Assembly: GCA_043825615.1 (NCBI GenBank)
Contig: JBDRRS010000004.1
Coordinates: 55,781 to 119,780 of the forward strand
Reading direction: 5' to 3'
Origin: JBDRMV01 sp043825615
GTDB lineage: Bacteria; CG03
Length of the DNA: 64,000 nt
The translations under genes and the position numbers were made by a program. Under the pieces are notes generated by a model. It was not told the DNA's origin, ran no database searches, and saw only the letters and a list, made by a program, of their open reading frames with translations. Shown here one piece after another: positions 8,421-17,681 of the stretch. The stretch's first letter is position 1, and each line of letters opens with the position of its first letter.

Positions 8421-9541
8421 TCAGCCCCTGAAAGGAGTTCCTCATATTTCCGTTCTATGAGACACACCATATTGCGGATGTCAAAATCTCCGATTATTTT
8501 TTTCCTGAGTTTATGCGCGAAAACACGCCCTTCCTCCGGATTTTTAAAAAGATATCCGATTTTCTCAACGAAGCCGGAAATATCGCGCGGCTTAACGAGA
8601 AAACCGCTTATGCCCGAGGTAATAATTTCGCTGTTCCCGTCAACTTCGCTCACGACGGAAGGTATCATACACACGCCCGCCTCTAAAATCACCCGCGGCA
8701 GGCCCTCCCAGAGGGATGTCAGGACATTCACGTCAAAAGCGGGTAAAATGTTTTCGGGGTCTTTCCTCCAGCCGGTGAGAATAAAACTGTCCGCTATCCT
8801 GTATTTGTGTAGTTTCTTTTCTATTTCAGTTCTTAAGACGCCGTCACCGACAAGAATGAACTTCATTTCGGGATAAATTTTCAGGAGCCGGCGCGCTATC
8901 TCAACAAAATCAAGAGGCGACTTCTGCGGCTTGAAACAGGACACCATTCCGCACACGGGGGCGCCCGGAGAAATCCCGAAACGCTCCCGCGCTTTCTTCT
9001 GAGTGGGCCGGGTCTCCAGTTTTTTTATATCAATTCCGGAATGAACCAGCGAAATTTCCGGATTTTTGCAGATTCCCAGCGCAACCGCTTTCACGAGGTT
9101 ATTTACGGAAACGGCTAAAAGATGAGTTGATATTTTCGCGGTTATTCTTTCGGCGAAAATAAAAAGTTTTTTCGTAAACGGGTGCTGCCAGTCATTGAAA
9201 CCAAAGCCGTGAAAAGTGTGAATAATAACGGGAACTCCCGCAAAAAAAGCCGCCCACCGGCCGATGACTCCCGCCTTGGAGGAATGGGTATGGACGATTT
9301 CCGGTTTTATTTTCCTTAAAAGAACAAAAATCTTTATAAGGGCAAGCATATCTTTTACCGGATTTATTTTTCTCGCAAGAGCGGAAACCCTGTAAGTTGT
9401 TATGCCCGGCGCCGCAATGATTCCCTCGCTGCCCGTTATCAAAATACCCTCGAAATTTCTCAGATTACTCACGGTAAAAACGGTGTTCTGCTGCGCGCCG
9501 CCGAGTTCAAGCGTGGTAACGATGTGAACGCATTTCCTCAT
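8417..9541 (-). CDS. Glycosyltransferase family 4 (GT-B fold)
   Basis: 374 residues. The N-terminal acceptor domain begins KCVHIVTTLELGGAQQNT and contains KPEIVHTHSSKAGVIGRWAA. The C-terminal donor domain contains FILVGDG, LTGWRKDPENILPAFDVNVLTS and the E-x7-E motif EGLPRVILEAG. It should transfer a sugar from a nucleotide sugar to a surface glycan or lipid acceptor. ATG 9541 has AAAAGGGGA just upstream. It is the first gene of a two-gene operon with the 957-residue unknown protein, divergent from the NuoE-like gene. Confidence 0.9.
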   Translation of the reverse strand: MRKCVHIVTTLELGGAQQNTVFTVSNLRNFEGILITGSEGIIAAPGITTYRVSALARKINPVKDMLALIKIFVLLRKIKPEIVHTHSSKAGVIGRWAAFFAGVPVIIHTFHGFGFNDWQHPFTKKLFIFAERITAKISTHLLAVSVNNLVKAVALGICKNPEISLVHSGIDIKKLETRPTQKKARERFGISPGAPVCGMVSCFKPQKSPLDFVEIARRLLKIYPEMKFILVGDGVLRTEIEKKLHKYRIADSFILTGWRKDPENILPAFDVNVLTSLWEGLPRVILEAGVCMIPSVVSEVDGNSEIITSGISGFLVKPRDISGFVEKIGYLFKNPEEGRVFAHKLRKKIIGDFDIRNMVCLIERKYEELLSGAE

Positions 9542-9619
9542 ATTCCCCTTTTAATACAAATTATACAGGCAAAAATCAATTTGATTTCCGGAGATTTTAT
9601 TTATAAACTGAATGTTAGT

Positions 9620-10177
9620 ATGCTCGGCCTGCAAAAGAATATGAAACCGAAAATTGATATATCCGGAACAAAAAAAATAATTGAACGGCACCGGAACGCG
9701 AAAGGCGCACTGATACCTTTACTGCAGGAAGTTCAGGCCCTCTACGGATACGTTCCCGCGGAATCCATAGATTTAATATCAAAAGAATTGTCTTTTTATC
9801 CCGTGAAAATTTACGAAGTGCTTACATTTTATACACAGTTCCGCCTGACGCCGCGCGGCAGACACACAATCAGGGTCTGCCAGGGCACAGCCTGCCACGT
9901 TATGGGCGGGAAGGAAATTCTTGATTACCTCTCGGATAAACTCCGCATAAAAGAAGGCGAAACAACGGCGGACGCTTTGTTCTCGCTGGAAAGGGTCGCC
10001 TGCCTCGGGTGCTGCGGAATGGCTCCCGTCGTTGTCATTGACGATGCTTTTTACGGAAACTGCACTATCCGGAAAGTGACCGCGCTTTTGAAAAAAGAAA
10101 TGGAAGGGGACAGGGCTATGGAAGGGGACAGGGCTTTTCAAGACCTGTCCCCAACTATCACCAGTCCCCAACCATAA
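9620..10177 (+). CDS. NuoE-like 2Fe-2S subunit of an NAD(P)H oxidoreductase
   Basis: Thioredoxin-like [2Fe-2S] subunit of the NuoE/HndA family. The helical N-terminus (KGALIPLLQEVQALYGYVP) and the four-cysteine pattern CQGTACH ... CLGCCGMAPVV are present. The last about 20 residues (from MEGDRAMEGDRAF on) are encoded by a family 1 repeat, so the native stop seems lost. ATG 9620 lies 12 bases after a TATAAA box; ATG 9641 is an alternative. It precedes the NuoF- and NuoG-like genes in one operon. Confidence 0.88.
   Translation: MLGLQKNMKPKIDISGTKKIIERHRNAKGALIPLLQEVQALYGYVPAESIDLISKELSFYPVKIYEVLTFYTQFRLTPRGRHTIRVCQGTACHVMGGKEILDYLSDKLRIKEGETTADALFSLERVACLGCCGMAPVVVIDDAFYGNCTIRKVTALLKKEMEGDRAMEGDRAFQDLSPTITSPQP
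10100..10174. repeat. Family 1 repeat cluster forming the 3' end of the NuoE-like gene
   Basis: A partial copy (10100-10117, ATGGAAGGGGACAGGGCT) is followed by a complete copy (10118-10157) and another fragment with AGTCCCCAACCA (10159-10174). The coding frame reads through it and stops at its far edge. No Shine-Dalgarno remains in front of the next gene at 10184. Confidence 0.85.
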
Positions 10178-10183
10178 CCGGTT

Positions 10184-11941
10184 ATGGAAAAAACAAAAAT
10201 ACTTATATGCTCCGGCACAAGCGGAATTTCCGCAGGCGCGGAACAAGTGGAAAAAAACTTCGGAACCGAACTCAAACGGTTGAAACTGACAGACAGATGC
10301 GAAATTCTGAAGACCGGAGACAGAGGTTTATTCAGGGATGTTCTTGTTGATATTATCACGCCCGTTCTCGGCAGATTTACATATGAATACATCAAACCCG
10401 AAAATGTGCCCGAAATCGTAGAAAAACATATTCTGGGCGGAGAACCCGTAAAAAAATGGCTTTCGGGTAAAACTTATGAAGATTTCTTTGCCGGGCAAAC
10501 GCGGATTGTCCTTTCAAACTGCGGTGAAATCGACCCTGAAAATATAGACGATTACCTGATGCGCGGCGGTTACCTCTCTCTAAAAAAAGTTCTTGCGATG
10601 ACTCCGCTGAAAGTGATAGAAGAAATTAAAAAATCAGGTCTCCGGGGACGGGGCGGCGCAGGATTCCCGACGGGCTTGAAGTGGGAGTTCTGTAAAAATG
10701 AAAAAAGCGGCGTAAAATACGTGGTCTGCAACGCGGATGAAGGCGACCCCGGCGCTTTTATGGACCGCAGTATTCTGGAAGGCGACCCGCACTCGGTGCT
10801 TGAAGGAATGGCCGTTGCAGCTTATGCCGTCGGCGCGGAAAAAGGAATCATTTACTGCAGGGCAGAATATCCCCTGGCAATAAAAAGATTGAAAACCGCA
10901 ATCTCGCAGGCGGAGAAAAAAGGTCTTTTGGGCAAAAACATTCACGGGAGTAATTTCTCGTTCGGCATCGGCATAAAACAGGGGGCCGGCGCGTTCGTGT
11001 GCGGCGAAGAGACCGCTCTCATCGCTTCCATTGAAGGCCGCAGGGGAATGCCGTCGCCGAGGCCGCCCTTTCCCGCGCAAAAGGGCTTATGGGGAAATCC
11101 GACGCTCATCAACAATGTGGAGACACTGGCAAACATCCGGCACATCATAGAAAAAGGGGCTGACTGGTTTTCCTCTATCGGAACCGAAAAGAGCCCCGGC
11201 ACAAAGGTCTTCGCTCTGGCGGGAAAAATCAAAAACACGGGTCTTGTGGAAATTCCGATGGGGACCGCAATCAGGGAGTTGATATACGGCGCCGGCGGAG
11301 GAATGAAAGAGAAAAACGTAAAACTGAAAGCCGTGCAGATTGGAGGGCCCTCCGGCGGCTGCCTGCCTGAAGTTCTTCTGAACACCCCCATTGACTATGA
11401 GTCAATCACAAAGACAGGCGCAATAATGGGTTCGGGCGGTTTTATCGTTCTGGACGAAAGAAACTGCATGGTTGACATTGCCCGTTTTTTTCTGGAGTTT
11501 ACCGTGGCGGAGTCCTGCGGGAAATGCGTCCCCTGCAGAATCGGCTTGAAAAGAATGCTGGAAGTCCTTGAAAAAATCACGGAAGGCAGAGGAACCGGGC
11601 GGCTCCTAAAATTTCTGGAGGAGATGGGGAATTCCATAAAATCCACGGCTCTCTGCGGGCTCGGCAACACCGCCCCTAACCCTGTATTAACTACCCTGAA
11701 ATATTTTATGGACGAATACAAATCTCACATAAAAGAAAAAAAATGCCCTGCGCGCGTATGCACAAAACTTCTTAAATTTGAAGTTACGGAAAAAACGTGC
11801 ATCAAATGCGGCCGGTGTTATAACGTATGCCCTGCCGGGGCCATTGCCTGGAAGAAAAAGGAATACGCAAAAATAAACAGGGGCAAATGCATAAAATGCA
11901 AAGCGTGCATCAACGCCTGTCCTGTTATGGCCATAGAATGA
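10184..11941 (+). CDS. NuoF-like FMN/NAD-binding subunit with C-terminal 2[4Fe-4S] ferredoxin
   Basis: 585 residues, the form found in NADP-reducing hydrogenases (HndC), bifurcating hydrogenases (HydB) and related complexes. An N-terminal thioredoxin-like region is followed by the NADH/FMN site GLRGRGGAGFPTGLKWEF and CNADEGDPGAFMDR. Then come the 4Fe-4S cysteines ESCGKCVPCRIG with a later TALCGLG, and a ferredoxin tail with two CxxCxxC motifs (CIKCGRCYNVCP and CIKCKACINACP). It should oxidise or reduce NAD(P) and pass electrons to the partner proteins. It ends with a 4-base ATGA overlap with the next gene. Confidence 0.92.
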   Translation: MEKTKILICSGTSGISAGAEQVEKNFGTELKRLKLTDRCEILKTGDRGLFRDVLVDIITPVLGRFTYEYIKPENVPEIVEKHILGGEPVKKWLSGKTYEDFFAGQTRIVLSNCGEIDPENIDDYLMRGGYLSLKKVLAMTPLKVIEEIKKSGLRGRGGAGFPTGLKWEFCKNEKSGVKYVVCNADEGDPGAFMDRSILEGDPHSVLEGMAVAAYAVGAEKGIIYCRAEYPLAIKRLKTAISQAEKKGLLGKNIHGSNFSFGIGIKQGAGAFVCGEETALIASIEGRRGMPSPRPPFPAQKGLWGNPTLINNVETLANIRHIIEKGADWFSSIGTEKSPGTKVFALAGKIKNTGLVEIPMGTAIRELIYGAGGGMKEKNVKLKAVQIGGPSGGCLPEVLLNTPIDYESITKTGAIMGSGGFIVLDERNCMVDIARFFLEFTVAESCGKCVPCRIGLKRMLEVLEKITEGRGTGRLLKFLEEMGNSIKSTALCGLGNTAPNPVLTTLKYFMDEYKSHIKEKKCPARVCTKLLKFEVTEKTCIKCGRCYNVCPAGAIAWKKKEYAKINRGKCIKCKACINACPVMAIE

Positions 11942-14016
11942 TTGATTTAATTATTGACGGGAAAAATGTAAAAGCGGACCGGGGGAAAACAGTCCTTGGC
12001 GCGGCGCTCAATGCCGGCATTTACATTCCGAACCTGTGTTACCATCCGGACCTGCCCGCGACCGGCGCCTGCCGTCTGTGCATTGTTGAAATAGAAGGCA
12101 TAAAGGGGTTTCCCTGCGCCTGCACCGCAATCGCGAAACAGGGAATGACTGTTCATACTAATACTCCCGAATTGCGGGAACTCAGAAAAAATAATGCCTG
12201 GCTGATTTTAAGCGAATATGACGGAGAACCCGGCGAAAGCACACAGTTAAAAAAAGTTCTCGACTGGATAGGCAAAAAGAATTTGCTCGACGAACACATC
12301 CGCCCGTCCCGAAAACTTCCCGTAAAATCCGACGCCCCCCTGTTTACCCGCAACAATAACCTGTGTATTCTTTGCGAACGGTGCGTCAGAATTTGCCAGG
12401 AAGTGAGAAAAACAGGAACGCTCGGATTGATAAACCGCGGCATCAATACGGTTGTGGAAACATCTAACTCTCTGCCCCTAATGGATGCCGGCTGTAAATT
12501 CTGTCTCGCCTGCGTTGAGGTGTGCCCGACGGGCGCGTTAAGCGATAAAATAAAATTTGACGAAAAAGACCGCGAAAAAACGCTGCTCCCGTGCACAAAT
12601 ACATGCCCCGCAGGAATAGAGGTCTCGCGGTATGTGCGTCTCATAGCGGAAAAAAGGTTTCAGGATGCTCTTGAAGTCATAAGAGAAAAGGTGCCCTTCC
12701 CCGCGGTATTGGGTTATGTCTGCACACATCCCTGCGAAGAAGCATGCCGGAGAAGCGACGTAAACGAACCGATAGCAATACGGGCTCTAAAAAGATTTGC
12801 CGCCGAACAGGATTCGGGCAAATGGCGCTCAAAAATAAAAATTGCCGAGCAGACAGGAAAAAAAGCCGCGGTTATCGGCTCAGGTCCCGCGGGGCTGACC
12901 GCCGCCTGGTTTCTCCGGCTGCTCGGACATTCGGTAACGGTTTTTGAGCGTATGAATGAAGCGGGCGGAATGATGCGCTCCTGCATACCCGGATACCGAC
13001 TGCCGGGAAAAGTTCTGGATGAGGAAATCAAAAACATAGAAAAGAGCGGCGTAACCATAAAAACCGGCTCAAAAATAGAATCGCTCGACGAACTGTTCAA
13101 AAACTTTAACGCGGTATTTCTCGCGTTAGGCGCCGCATCGGGAATGAAAATGGGAATACCCGGAGAGGATTCCCCGCGGGTGCTGGACGGAATATCGGTT
13201 TTAAGTTCAATAAACCTTGGGGAGAAAATCAATCTCGGAAAAGAAATCGCAGTCGCCGGGGGAGGCAATGTCGCCATAGACGCCGCAAGAAACGCTCTCA
13301 GAAGAGGGGCGGGAAAAGTTACCATTCTCTACCGCAGGACGCGCAAAGAAATGCCGGCGTCGGCGGAAGAAGTGGAAGAGGCATTGAAGGAAGGAGTAAA
13401 AATCAATTTCCTCGTAAATCCCGTTAATGTTTCATCCGAAGACAATAAATTAAAAGTGAGATGCGTAAAAATGGAACTCGGCGAAAAAGACGCAAGCGGC
13501 CGGCGGAGACCCGTCCCGGTTAAAGGCAGTGAATTTTTAATTGAAGTCGACAACCTGATAATGGCTGTCGGGCAGCGGCCGGCGGTACCGGATAACTTCG
13601 GAATCGCAACCGACAAAAGAGGAAGAATTCAGGCGGATGCTGAAACCCTTTCCTGCTCGAGAAAAGGCGTTTTCGCCGGGGGAGACGTTGTAAGCGGTCC
13701 GGCGTCCGTGATTGAAGCGATTCAGGCGGGAAGAATTGCCGCTTGTTCCATAGACAAATATCTGGGCGGCAAAGGCGAAATTTCTCAGGAACTTATTCCC
13801 GGAGAGGAAGAAAAAACCTGTCTCGGCAGGGACGAACAATTCGCTTACAGAAAGAGAGCCGTAATCAAAACTCTTCCGGCGGGCAAAAGATTAAAGGACT
13901 TCTCGCTGGTGGAATGTAATCTCGACGAAAAAACGGCAGTGTCCGAAGCGGAGCGCTGCCTGAGGTGCCAATTGCGTCTGAAAATAACCAAAGCACCCTT
14001 CCCCCCTGAAAAGTAA
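11938..14016 (+). CDS. Fusion of NuoG-type ferredoxin region and GltD/NfnB-type flavoprotein
   Basis: 692 residues. The first 210 or so match the NuoG/HydA N-terminus: a [2Fe-2S] domain (NLCYHPDLPATGACRLCIVE), then CILCERCVRICQE and CKFCLACVEVCPTGAL for two [4Fe-4S] clusters. The rest is a GltD-like oxidoreductase with its own cysteine region (CTNTCPAG, CTHPCEEACRR), FAD site GSGPAGLTAAWFL, NAD(P) site GGGNVAIDAARNALRRGAG and AVGQRP. With the two upstream genes it forms a complete NAD(P)H-flavin-ferredoxin circuit. No hydrogenase or formate dehydrogenase catalytic subunit is next to it, so the partner is unknown. Confidence 0.9.
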   Translation: MIDLIIDGKNVKADRGKTVLGAALNAGIYIPNLCYHPDLPATGACRLCIVEIEGIKGFPCACTAIAKQGMTVHTNTPELRELRKNNAWLILSEYDGEPGESTQLKKVLDWIGKKNLLDEHIRPSRKLPVKSDAPLFTRNNNLCILCERCVRICQEVRKTGTLGLINRGINTVVETSNSLPLMDAGCKFCLACVEVCPTGALSDKIKFDEKDREKTLLPCTNTCPAGIEVSRYVRLIAEKRFQDALEVIREKVPFPAVLGYVCTHPCEEACRRSDVNEPIAIRALKRFAAEQDSGKWRSKIKIAEQTGKKAAVIGSGPAGLTAAWFLRLLGHSVTVFERMNEAGGMMRSCIPGYRLPGKVLDEEIKNIEKSGVTIKTGSKIESLDELFKNFNAVFLALGAASGMKMGIPGEDSPRVLDGISVLSSINLGEKINLGKEIAVAGGGNVAIDAARNALRRGAGKVTILYRRTRKEMPASAEEVEEALKEGVKINFLVNPVNVSSEDNKLKVRCVKMELGEKDASGRRRPVPVKGSEFLIEVDNLIMAVGQRPAVPDNFGIATDKRGRIQADAETLSCSRKGVFAGGDVVSGPASVIEAIQAGRIAACSIDKYLGGKGEISQELIPGEEEKTCLGRDEQFAYRKRAVIKTLPAGKRLKDFSLVECNLDEKTAVSEAERCLRCQLRLKITKAPFPPEK

Positions 14017-14108
14017 ACAGAAAAATAACTCTGCCCGACGCAGGAATCCTCTTTACTAAACTTCCGTGTATATTTACGAGAGCGGCTTTTTATGAAGTTT
14101 TTATATAC

Positions 14109-14555
14109 TCAGAATGCCCAGTTGACGAAGGGAAAGACGGGAAACATTCCGCCCTGCACGATGATATTTATGACTCCTATCTGCAGACCTTTTAAACTGA
14201 CCGCATAATTTACTACTCCCAGTTGTAAACCTTTCGCGGAGTTGGCGTAGTTGACAAATCCCATCTGCAAACCACTGAAATTACCCTTCGTAATATTGCC
14301 CACGAAGTTGTATTGCCAACCCGTAAAATCCGAATCCGCCACGCCGACCAAACCCAAATCCAGGCCCGTAACGGAATCATTCCGTCCATAGAGCAGGTTT
14401 AAACGGACTCCTGAAATCGATGTATCCGCATTAAAAATCTGAACAGGGTCAATCAACGCAAGCTGCACCGGACGGGTCTCCGCTACTGCCGGCGCCGCGG
14501 CAAAAACGATAGCGGCAGCAATTGCCACTATTACTACGCTAATTTTTTTTAACAT
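14109..14555 (-). CDS. Exported repeat protein of the LA_2272-like surface type
   Basis: 148 residues with a clear signal peptide (MLKKISVVIVAIAAAIVFAA, cleavage near AVAE). The mature part has short repeats of the form GLQxGxVNYA (SGLQMGFVNYA, KGLQLGVVNYA, KGLQIGVINI), predicted to stack as beta strands. This resembles the LA_2272 family of surface repeat proteins, whose function is not established. It stands alone between the electron-transfer operon and the cold-shock operon. The family assignment is from memory of the repeat pattern only. Confidence 0.75.
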   Translation of the reverse strand: MLKKISVVIVAIAAAIVFAAAPAVAETRPVQLALIDPVQIFNADTSISGVRLNLLYGRNDSVTGLDLGLVGVADSDFTGWQYNFVGNITKGNFSGLQMGFVNYANSAKGLQLGVVNYAVSLKGLQIGVINIIVQGGMFPVFPFVNWAF

Positions 14556-14820
14556 TCTACCCTCCCGATTTTATGTTTAAGAACCTGATATAAAAGAGGC
14601 CGGGCCCTTTTTTTATTTTCATAACGTTAAATTATACCAAATACCTGTCTAATCCAAAACCGAAATGTTCATCTCTTTACGAGAACGGGTGACTTCTTCG
14701 GCAGATTTTCTCTTTGTATGTTTAAACGGAATTACTCACCCCAAGATAAACATAATTATCGAGGAAATTTTCTTTTTGCAGTTTTAGATAGATAGAAAAG
14801 TATCAGAACTGCCCCGCTTT

Positions 14821-14943
14821 TTATGAATTTTCTTTAGTAGGTATATCTTTTTTAGCAAGTTTGCGTTGTCTTTTTTCTTCTTTCTTTTTTTTCTTTACTT
14901 GTTCTTTCAGATACTTTTGATATCCGTAATTGGGTTTCGCCAT
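14821..14943 (-). CDS. Small basic protein of 40 residues downstream of the cold-shock gene
   Basis: The product starts MAKPNYGYQKYLKEQ and continues as a lysine/arginine-rich helix, ending IPTKENS. It starts only 3 bases after the csp stop codon, so it belongs to the same mRNA. Small proteins with a MAKPNYQ-like start and a basic KKKKxEEKxxRK helix are found beside csp-like genes elsewhere, which supports a real gene despite its size. A nucleic-acid- or ribosome-binding role is likely from composition alone. Confidence 0.75.
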   Translation of the reverse strand: MAKPNYGYQKYLKEQVKKKKKEEKRQRKLAKKDIPTKENS

Positions 14944-14946
14944 TCG

Positions 14947-15141
14947 TTATGTTATCTTTTTAACATTTATTGCTTTTAGCCCCTTGTCTCCTTCTGCCGA
15001 ATCAAATTCTACTTTATCTCCTTTCTGCAGTGTTCCGGATTCGATGTCATTTTTGTGAACAAAGAGATCCTTGCTTTTGTCTTCCGGCTCGATAAAACCG
15101 AAATTCTTACTCTCATTGAAAAACTTAACTGTCCCCTTCAT
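14947..15141 (-). CDS. Cold-shock domain protein (CspA family)
   Basis: 64 residues, a single OB-fold cold-shock domain. RNP1 is KNFGFIEP and RNP2 is DLFVHKNDI, the single-stranded RNA/DNA-binding surface. It acts as an RNA chaperone. ATG 15141 has AAGGAGG 8 bases upstream. The leader is about 60 bases and contains a hairpin with GAAAAAAAC and GTTTTTTTC arms, in keeping with the regulated leaders of csp genes. Confidence 0.96.
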   Translation of the reverse strand: MKGTVKFFNESKNFGFIEPEDKSKDLFVHKNDIESGTLQKGDKVEFDSAEGDKGLKAINVKKIT

Positions 15142-15205
15142 ACTAATAGCCTCCTTTTAACTTACCACTGAAAAAAACACAAGCGTTTTTTTCATCAACA
15201 AAAAC

Positions 15206-15233
15206 ATCATACAAAATTTAGTAATTATGTCAA
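15206..15233 (-). promoter_or_regulatory. Predicted promoter of the cold-shock operon
   Basis: On the minus strand TTGACA (15228-15233) and TATGAT (15206-15211) are 16 bases apart, close to the sigma70 consensus. Transcription would begin around 15199. Confidence 0.65.
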
Positions 15234-15236
15234 AGC

Positions 15237-15264
15237 CTCAATATTGTTACCTCAATATTGTTAC
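15237..15264. repeat. Tandem 14-base repeat next to the csp promoter
   Basis: Two exact head-to-tail copies of CTCAATATTGTTAC end 3 bases upstream of the csp -35 box. Each contains the palindrome CAATATTG. The placement fits a two-site operator or activator site; no binding protein can be named. Confidence 0.6.
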
Positions 15265-15381
15265 CGCTTCAAGGGAGAATGCCTTTTCAAGGGAATTTTC
15301 TTTCTGCAAGTTGCCATTAAGCAACTGGTATTTATACGTTTGTAAAAAGCATACCAAGTTGCATGGATTATTCTCAACTTA

Positions 15382-17457
15382 TTATTTAACACTGCGCTTG
15401 AAATTAAATTTAACAGAATTCAAAATGTTCTCTTGTTCAGTATATCCGCTCAATAACGTATCTAATATTTGTTTATCCGGATTGATGAAACTAAGGTCTA
15501 TGCCAAAGTTTCTTATTCCCAATTTCTTCAGTTTGCTTCTTGAAGAAAATATACAGACAGGGCTGAAAGGTATAAGAAGGGAAAGTTTGGATTCCGGAAC
15601 CGGGAAGAAGCCGGTTTCTTCTTTCTCCGCAATATTTCCCTTACTTTTATCATTTGCTTTTATAAGAACTTTTCCAAGGTAATCCTGAGCAATGATTTTT
15701 GAGCGTACTACAGGGGGATAACCGTACACATATACAATCATGTGCCTGCCCAAACCGGGACCGCTCATGGCTTTCATATTAAGAAAATCGTCTTCCCAGG
15801 AAACAGTGAATGAGGTTATGCCCCTGTCCCAGAGAAAAGCTGCGGCGTATGCATTCCATGCATAAAGAAAATGGCCGGCGGTAAGGACGCACTGCGCATC
15901 CTTAAAAAACTGAAGCTGTGAAATATTATTCAGTACCCAGTTCTTTACTCCTCCGGAGAGCATCTTTTCGATTTGCTGTCTGAAAGTCCGTATCTCTCTA
16001 TGCCCGATGAAAGGAGGCAGCTCCATCGTAATCTCATTTCCCACCCGGCTGATTACTTCATCACACTTATATATATTCATCAGATTCAGGGCAAATACCA
16101 GACGCATTTTATTGTTCAGAACATCCAGCCATTTAATGTCGTTGAATCTCAGCCATAGCGTATCCGGAATGCCTGCTTTTATTTCTTTCTTCCATTTGTT
16201 GGAAACAATTGCGGTATACGCCTGCGAAACCGGATATATTTTCCTTTTTTCATGTTTAAATTTCAGATAATGGTTTTCATACATATTATTCAGATCTTGC
16301 GCTATGTTTTTCTGGTCGGCAGCGATATCGGCTGTCCTGTATACAGGATTTCCGGATTTGAAATATTTCGCATTTTCTAAAGTAAAGGTATATTTATTCC
16401 CTTCTTTTACAAATTCCTTTACTTTGAATGCCTTGGTGTAATCCTCATCCGGATTCGATACACGCAATCTGTCGCCTGAAACTATTTCCATAGTATTGTC
16501 AAAAAGTTCGAGCGTTATTTGTCCCGCTTTGACATTTTTTATTTTACCCAGAAGATTTCCCAGACAATGGGATTGTCCTGGCTGGAATATATTTTCAGCC
16601 CGCCCGGAAAAAAGACACGTAGTTTTTTTACGCGCGAAGTCGCCGGCAAGTATTTCCCGGGCCGCGGCAAGCGCGCCTGCAAAAGATGCCGCATCAGCGT
16701 CAATCAGTAATCGATATGCTTTTACAACTCTGTAAACATACTCACTGCTTCTCATCCTGCCCTCAATTTTAAGCGCGGCGATACCAATTTTTTTAAGCTT
16801 TCCTGCATGTTCAGCCAGTTCCATATCGCGGGGAGAAAATAAATACCCTCTTCTCTTCCCTTGATGCCAGAGCCTTCTGCAGGGCTGCGTACACTTTCCC
16901 CTGTTACCGCTTAATCCGCCGATAAAACTTGAAAAAAGGCATTGCCCGGATATAGAAAAACAAAGAGCGCCGTGACAAAAGACCTCTAACGGTATTGGCG
17001 ATGATTTTGCAATAATCTTCAATTCGGAATATGAAAGCTCACGCGCCATAATTGCGCGCTTAAAACCCGCTTCAGCAAGCACTTCAACTCCCATACGGTT
17101 ATGCGCCGCCATTTGAGTACTTGCATGCAGCTCGATATTTTTGAAATATTTACTTATAATATCGGCCAATCCGAAGTCCTGTATTATAACTGCGTCCGGA
17201 TGCAATCGGTCTATCCGGGTAATGATTTTTACAGTTTCGTGTATTTCCGCATATTTGACCAGAGTGTTCATCGCAAGAAAAACCTTCACTCCTCTTTCGT
17301 GCGCATAATCAATAAATACTTTCAGATCATAAAAACTTATATTCGGAGCGGCCATTCTTGCATTGAAACCGGGCACTCCCATATAAACCGCGTCTGCTCC
17401 GGCTCGAATGGCCGTAATCAGCGATTCTTTAGTTCCTACGGGGGCTAATAATTCCAT
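15382..17457 (-). CDS. Peptidase U32 family protein (RlhA/TrhP-like, iron-sulfur)
   Basis: 691 residues. It starts MELLAPVGTKESLITAIRAGADAVYMG, the TIM-barrel start of the U32 family, and carries the cysteine cluster C-x4-C...C...C in EVFCHGALCFSISGQCLFSS and GNRGKCTQPCRRLW. Characterised relatives hydroxylate rRNA (RlhA) or tRNA (TrhP) with prephenate rather than acting as proteases. The C-terminal 350 residues are a long extension as in the larger members. Which RNA it acts on cannot be told. No good Shine-Dalgarno is seen. Confidence 0.87.
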   Translation of the reverse strand: MELLAPVGTKESLITAIRAGADAVYMGVPGFNARMAAPNISFYDLKVFIDYAHERGVKVFLAMNTLVKYAEIHETVKIITRIDRLHPDAVIIQDFGLADIISKYFKNIELHASTQMAAHNRMGVEVLAEAGFKRAIMARELSYSELKIIAKSSPIPLEVFCHGALCFSISGQCLFSSFIGGLSGNRGKCTQPCRRLWHQGKRRGYLFSPRDMELAEHAGKLKKIGIAALKIEGRMRSSEYVYRVVKAYRLLIDADAASFAGALAAAREILAGDFARKKTTCLFSGRAENIFQPGQSHCLGNLLGKIKNVKAGQITLELFDNTMEIVSGDRLRVSNPDEDYTKAFKVKEFVKEGNKYTFTLENAKYFKSGNPVYRTADIAADQKNIAQDLNNMYENHYLKFKHEKRKIYPVSQAYTAIVSNKWKKEIKAGIPDTLWLRFNDIKWLDVLNNKMRLVFALNLMNIYKCDEVISRVGNEITMELPPFIGHREIRTFRQQIEKMLSGGVKNWVLNNISQLQFFKDAQCVLTAGHFLYAWNAYAAAFLWDRGITSFTVSWEDDFLNMKAMSGPGLGRHMIVYVYGYPPVVRSKIIAQDYLGKVLIKANDKSKGNIAEKEETGFFPVPESKLSLLIPFSPVCIFSSRSKLKKLGIRNFGIDLSFINPDKQILDTLLSGYTEQENILNSVKFNFKRSVK

Positions 17458-17544
17458 GATTCAAGAATACCCTGGCATACTTATATTTTCCTATCATCCG
17501 TCATGCGGCAACTTTCAAGTAAAGTATACCATTATTTATAGAGA

Positions 17545-17660
17545 AAAGGGGACGTCCTGATTTTTATCCATAGGATATCTGACACTCCCTAAATTGCGGC
17601 ACATACCACAATTTGCCTTTTTTCCGACAAGGCCGGTTTAAGGTGTACCTTTCTTCGGGG
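17545..17660. repeat. Degenerate dispersed repeat (family 3)
   Basis: Contains GGGGACGTCCTGATTTTTATC and, about 50 bases on, TTTGCCTTTTTTCCGAC plus TTAAGGTGTAC. The second half matches the repeats at about 29118-29155 and 29817-29853. It lies between the U32 gene and the SNase gene and has no coding capacity. Confidence 0.6.
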
Positions 17661-17681
17661 TGCATGGAAAGAATTTCCGGA

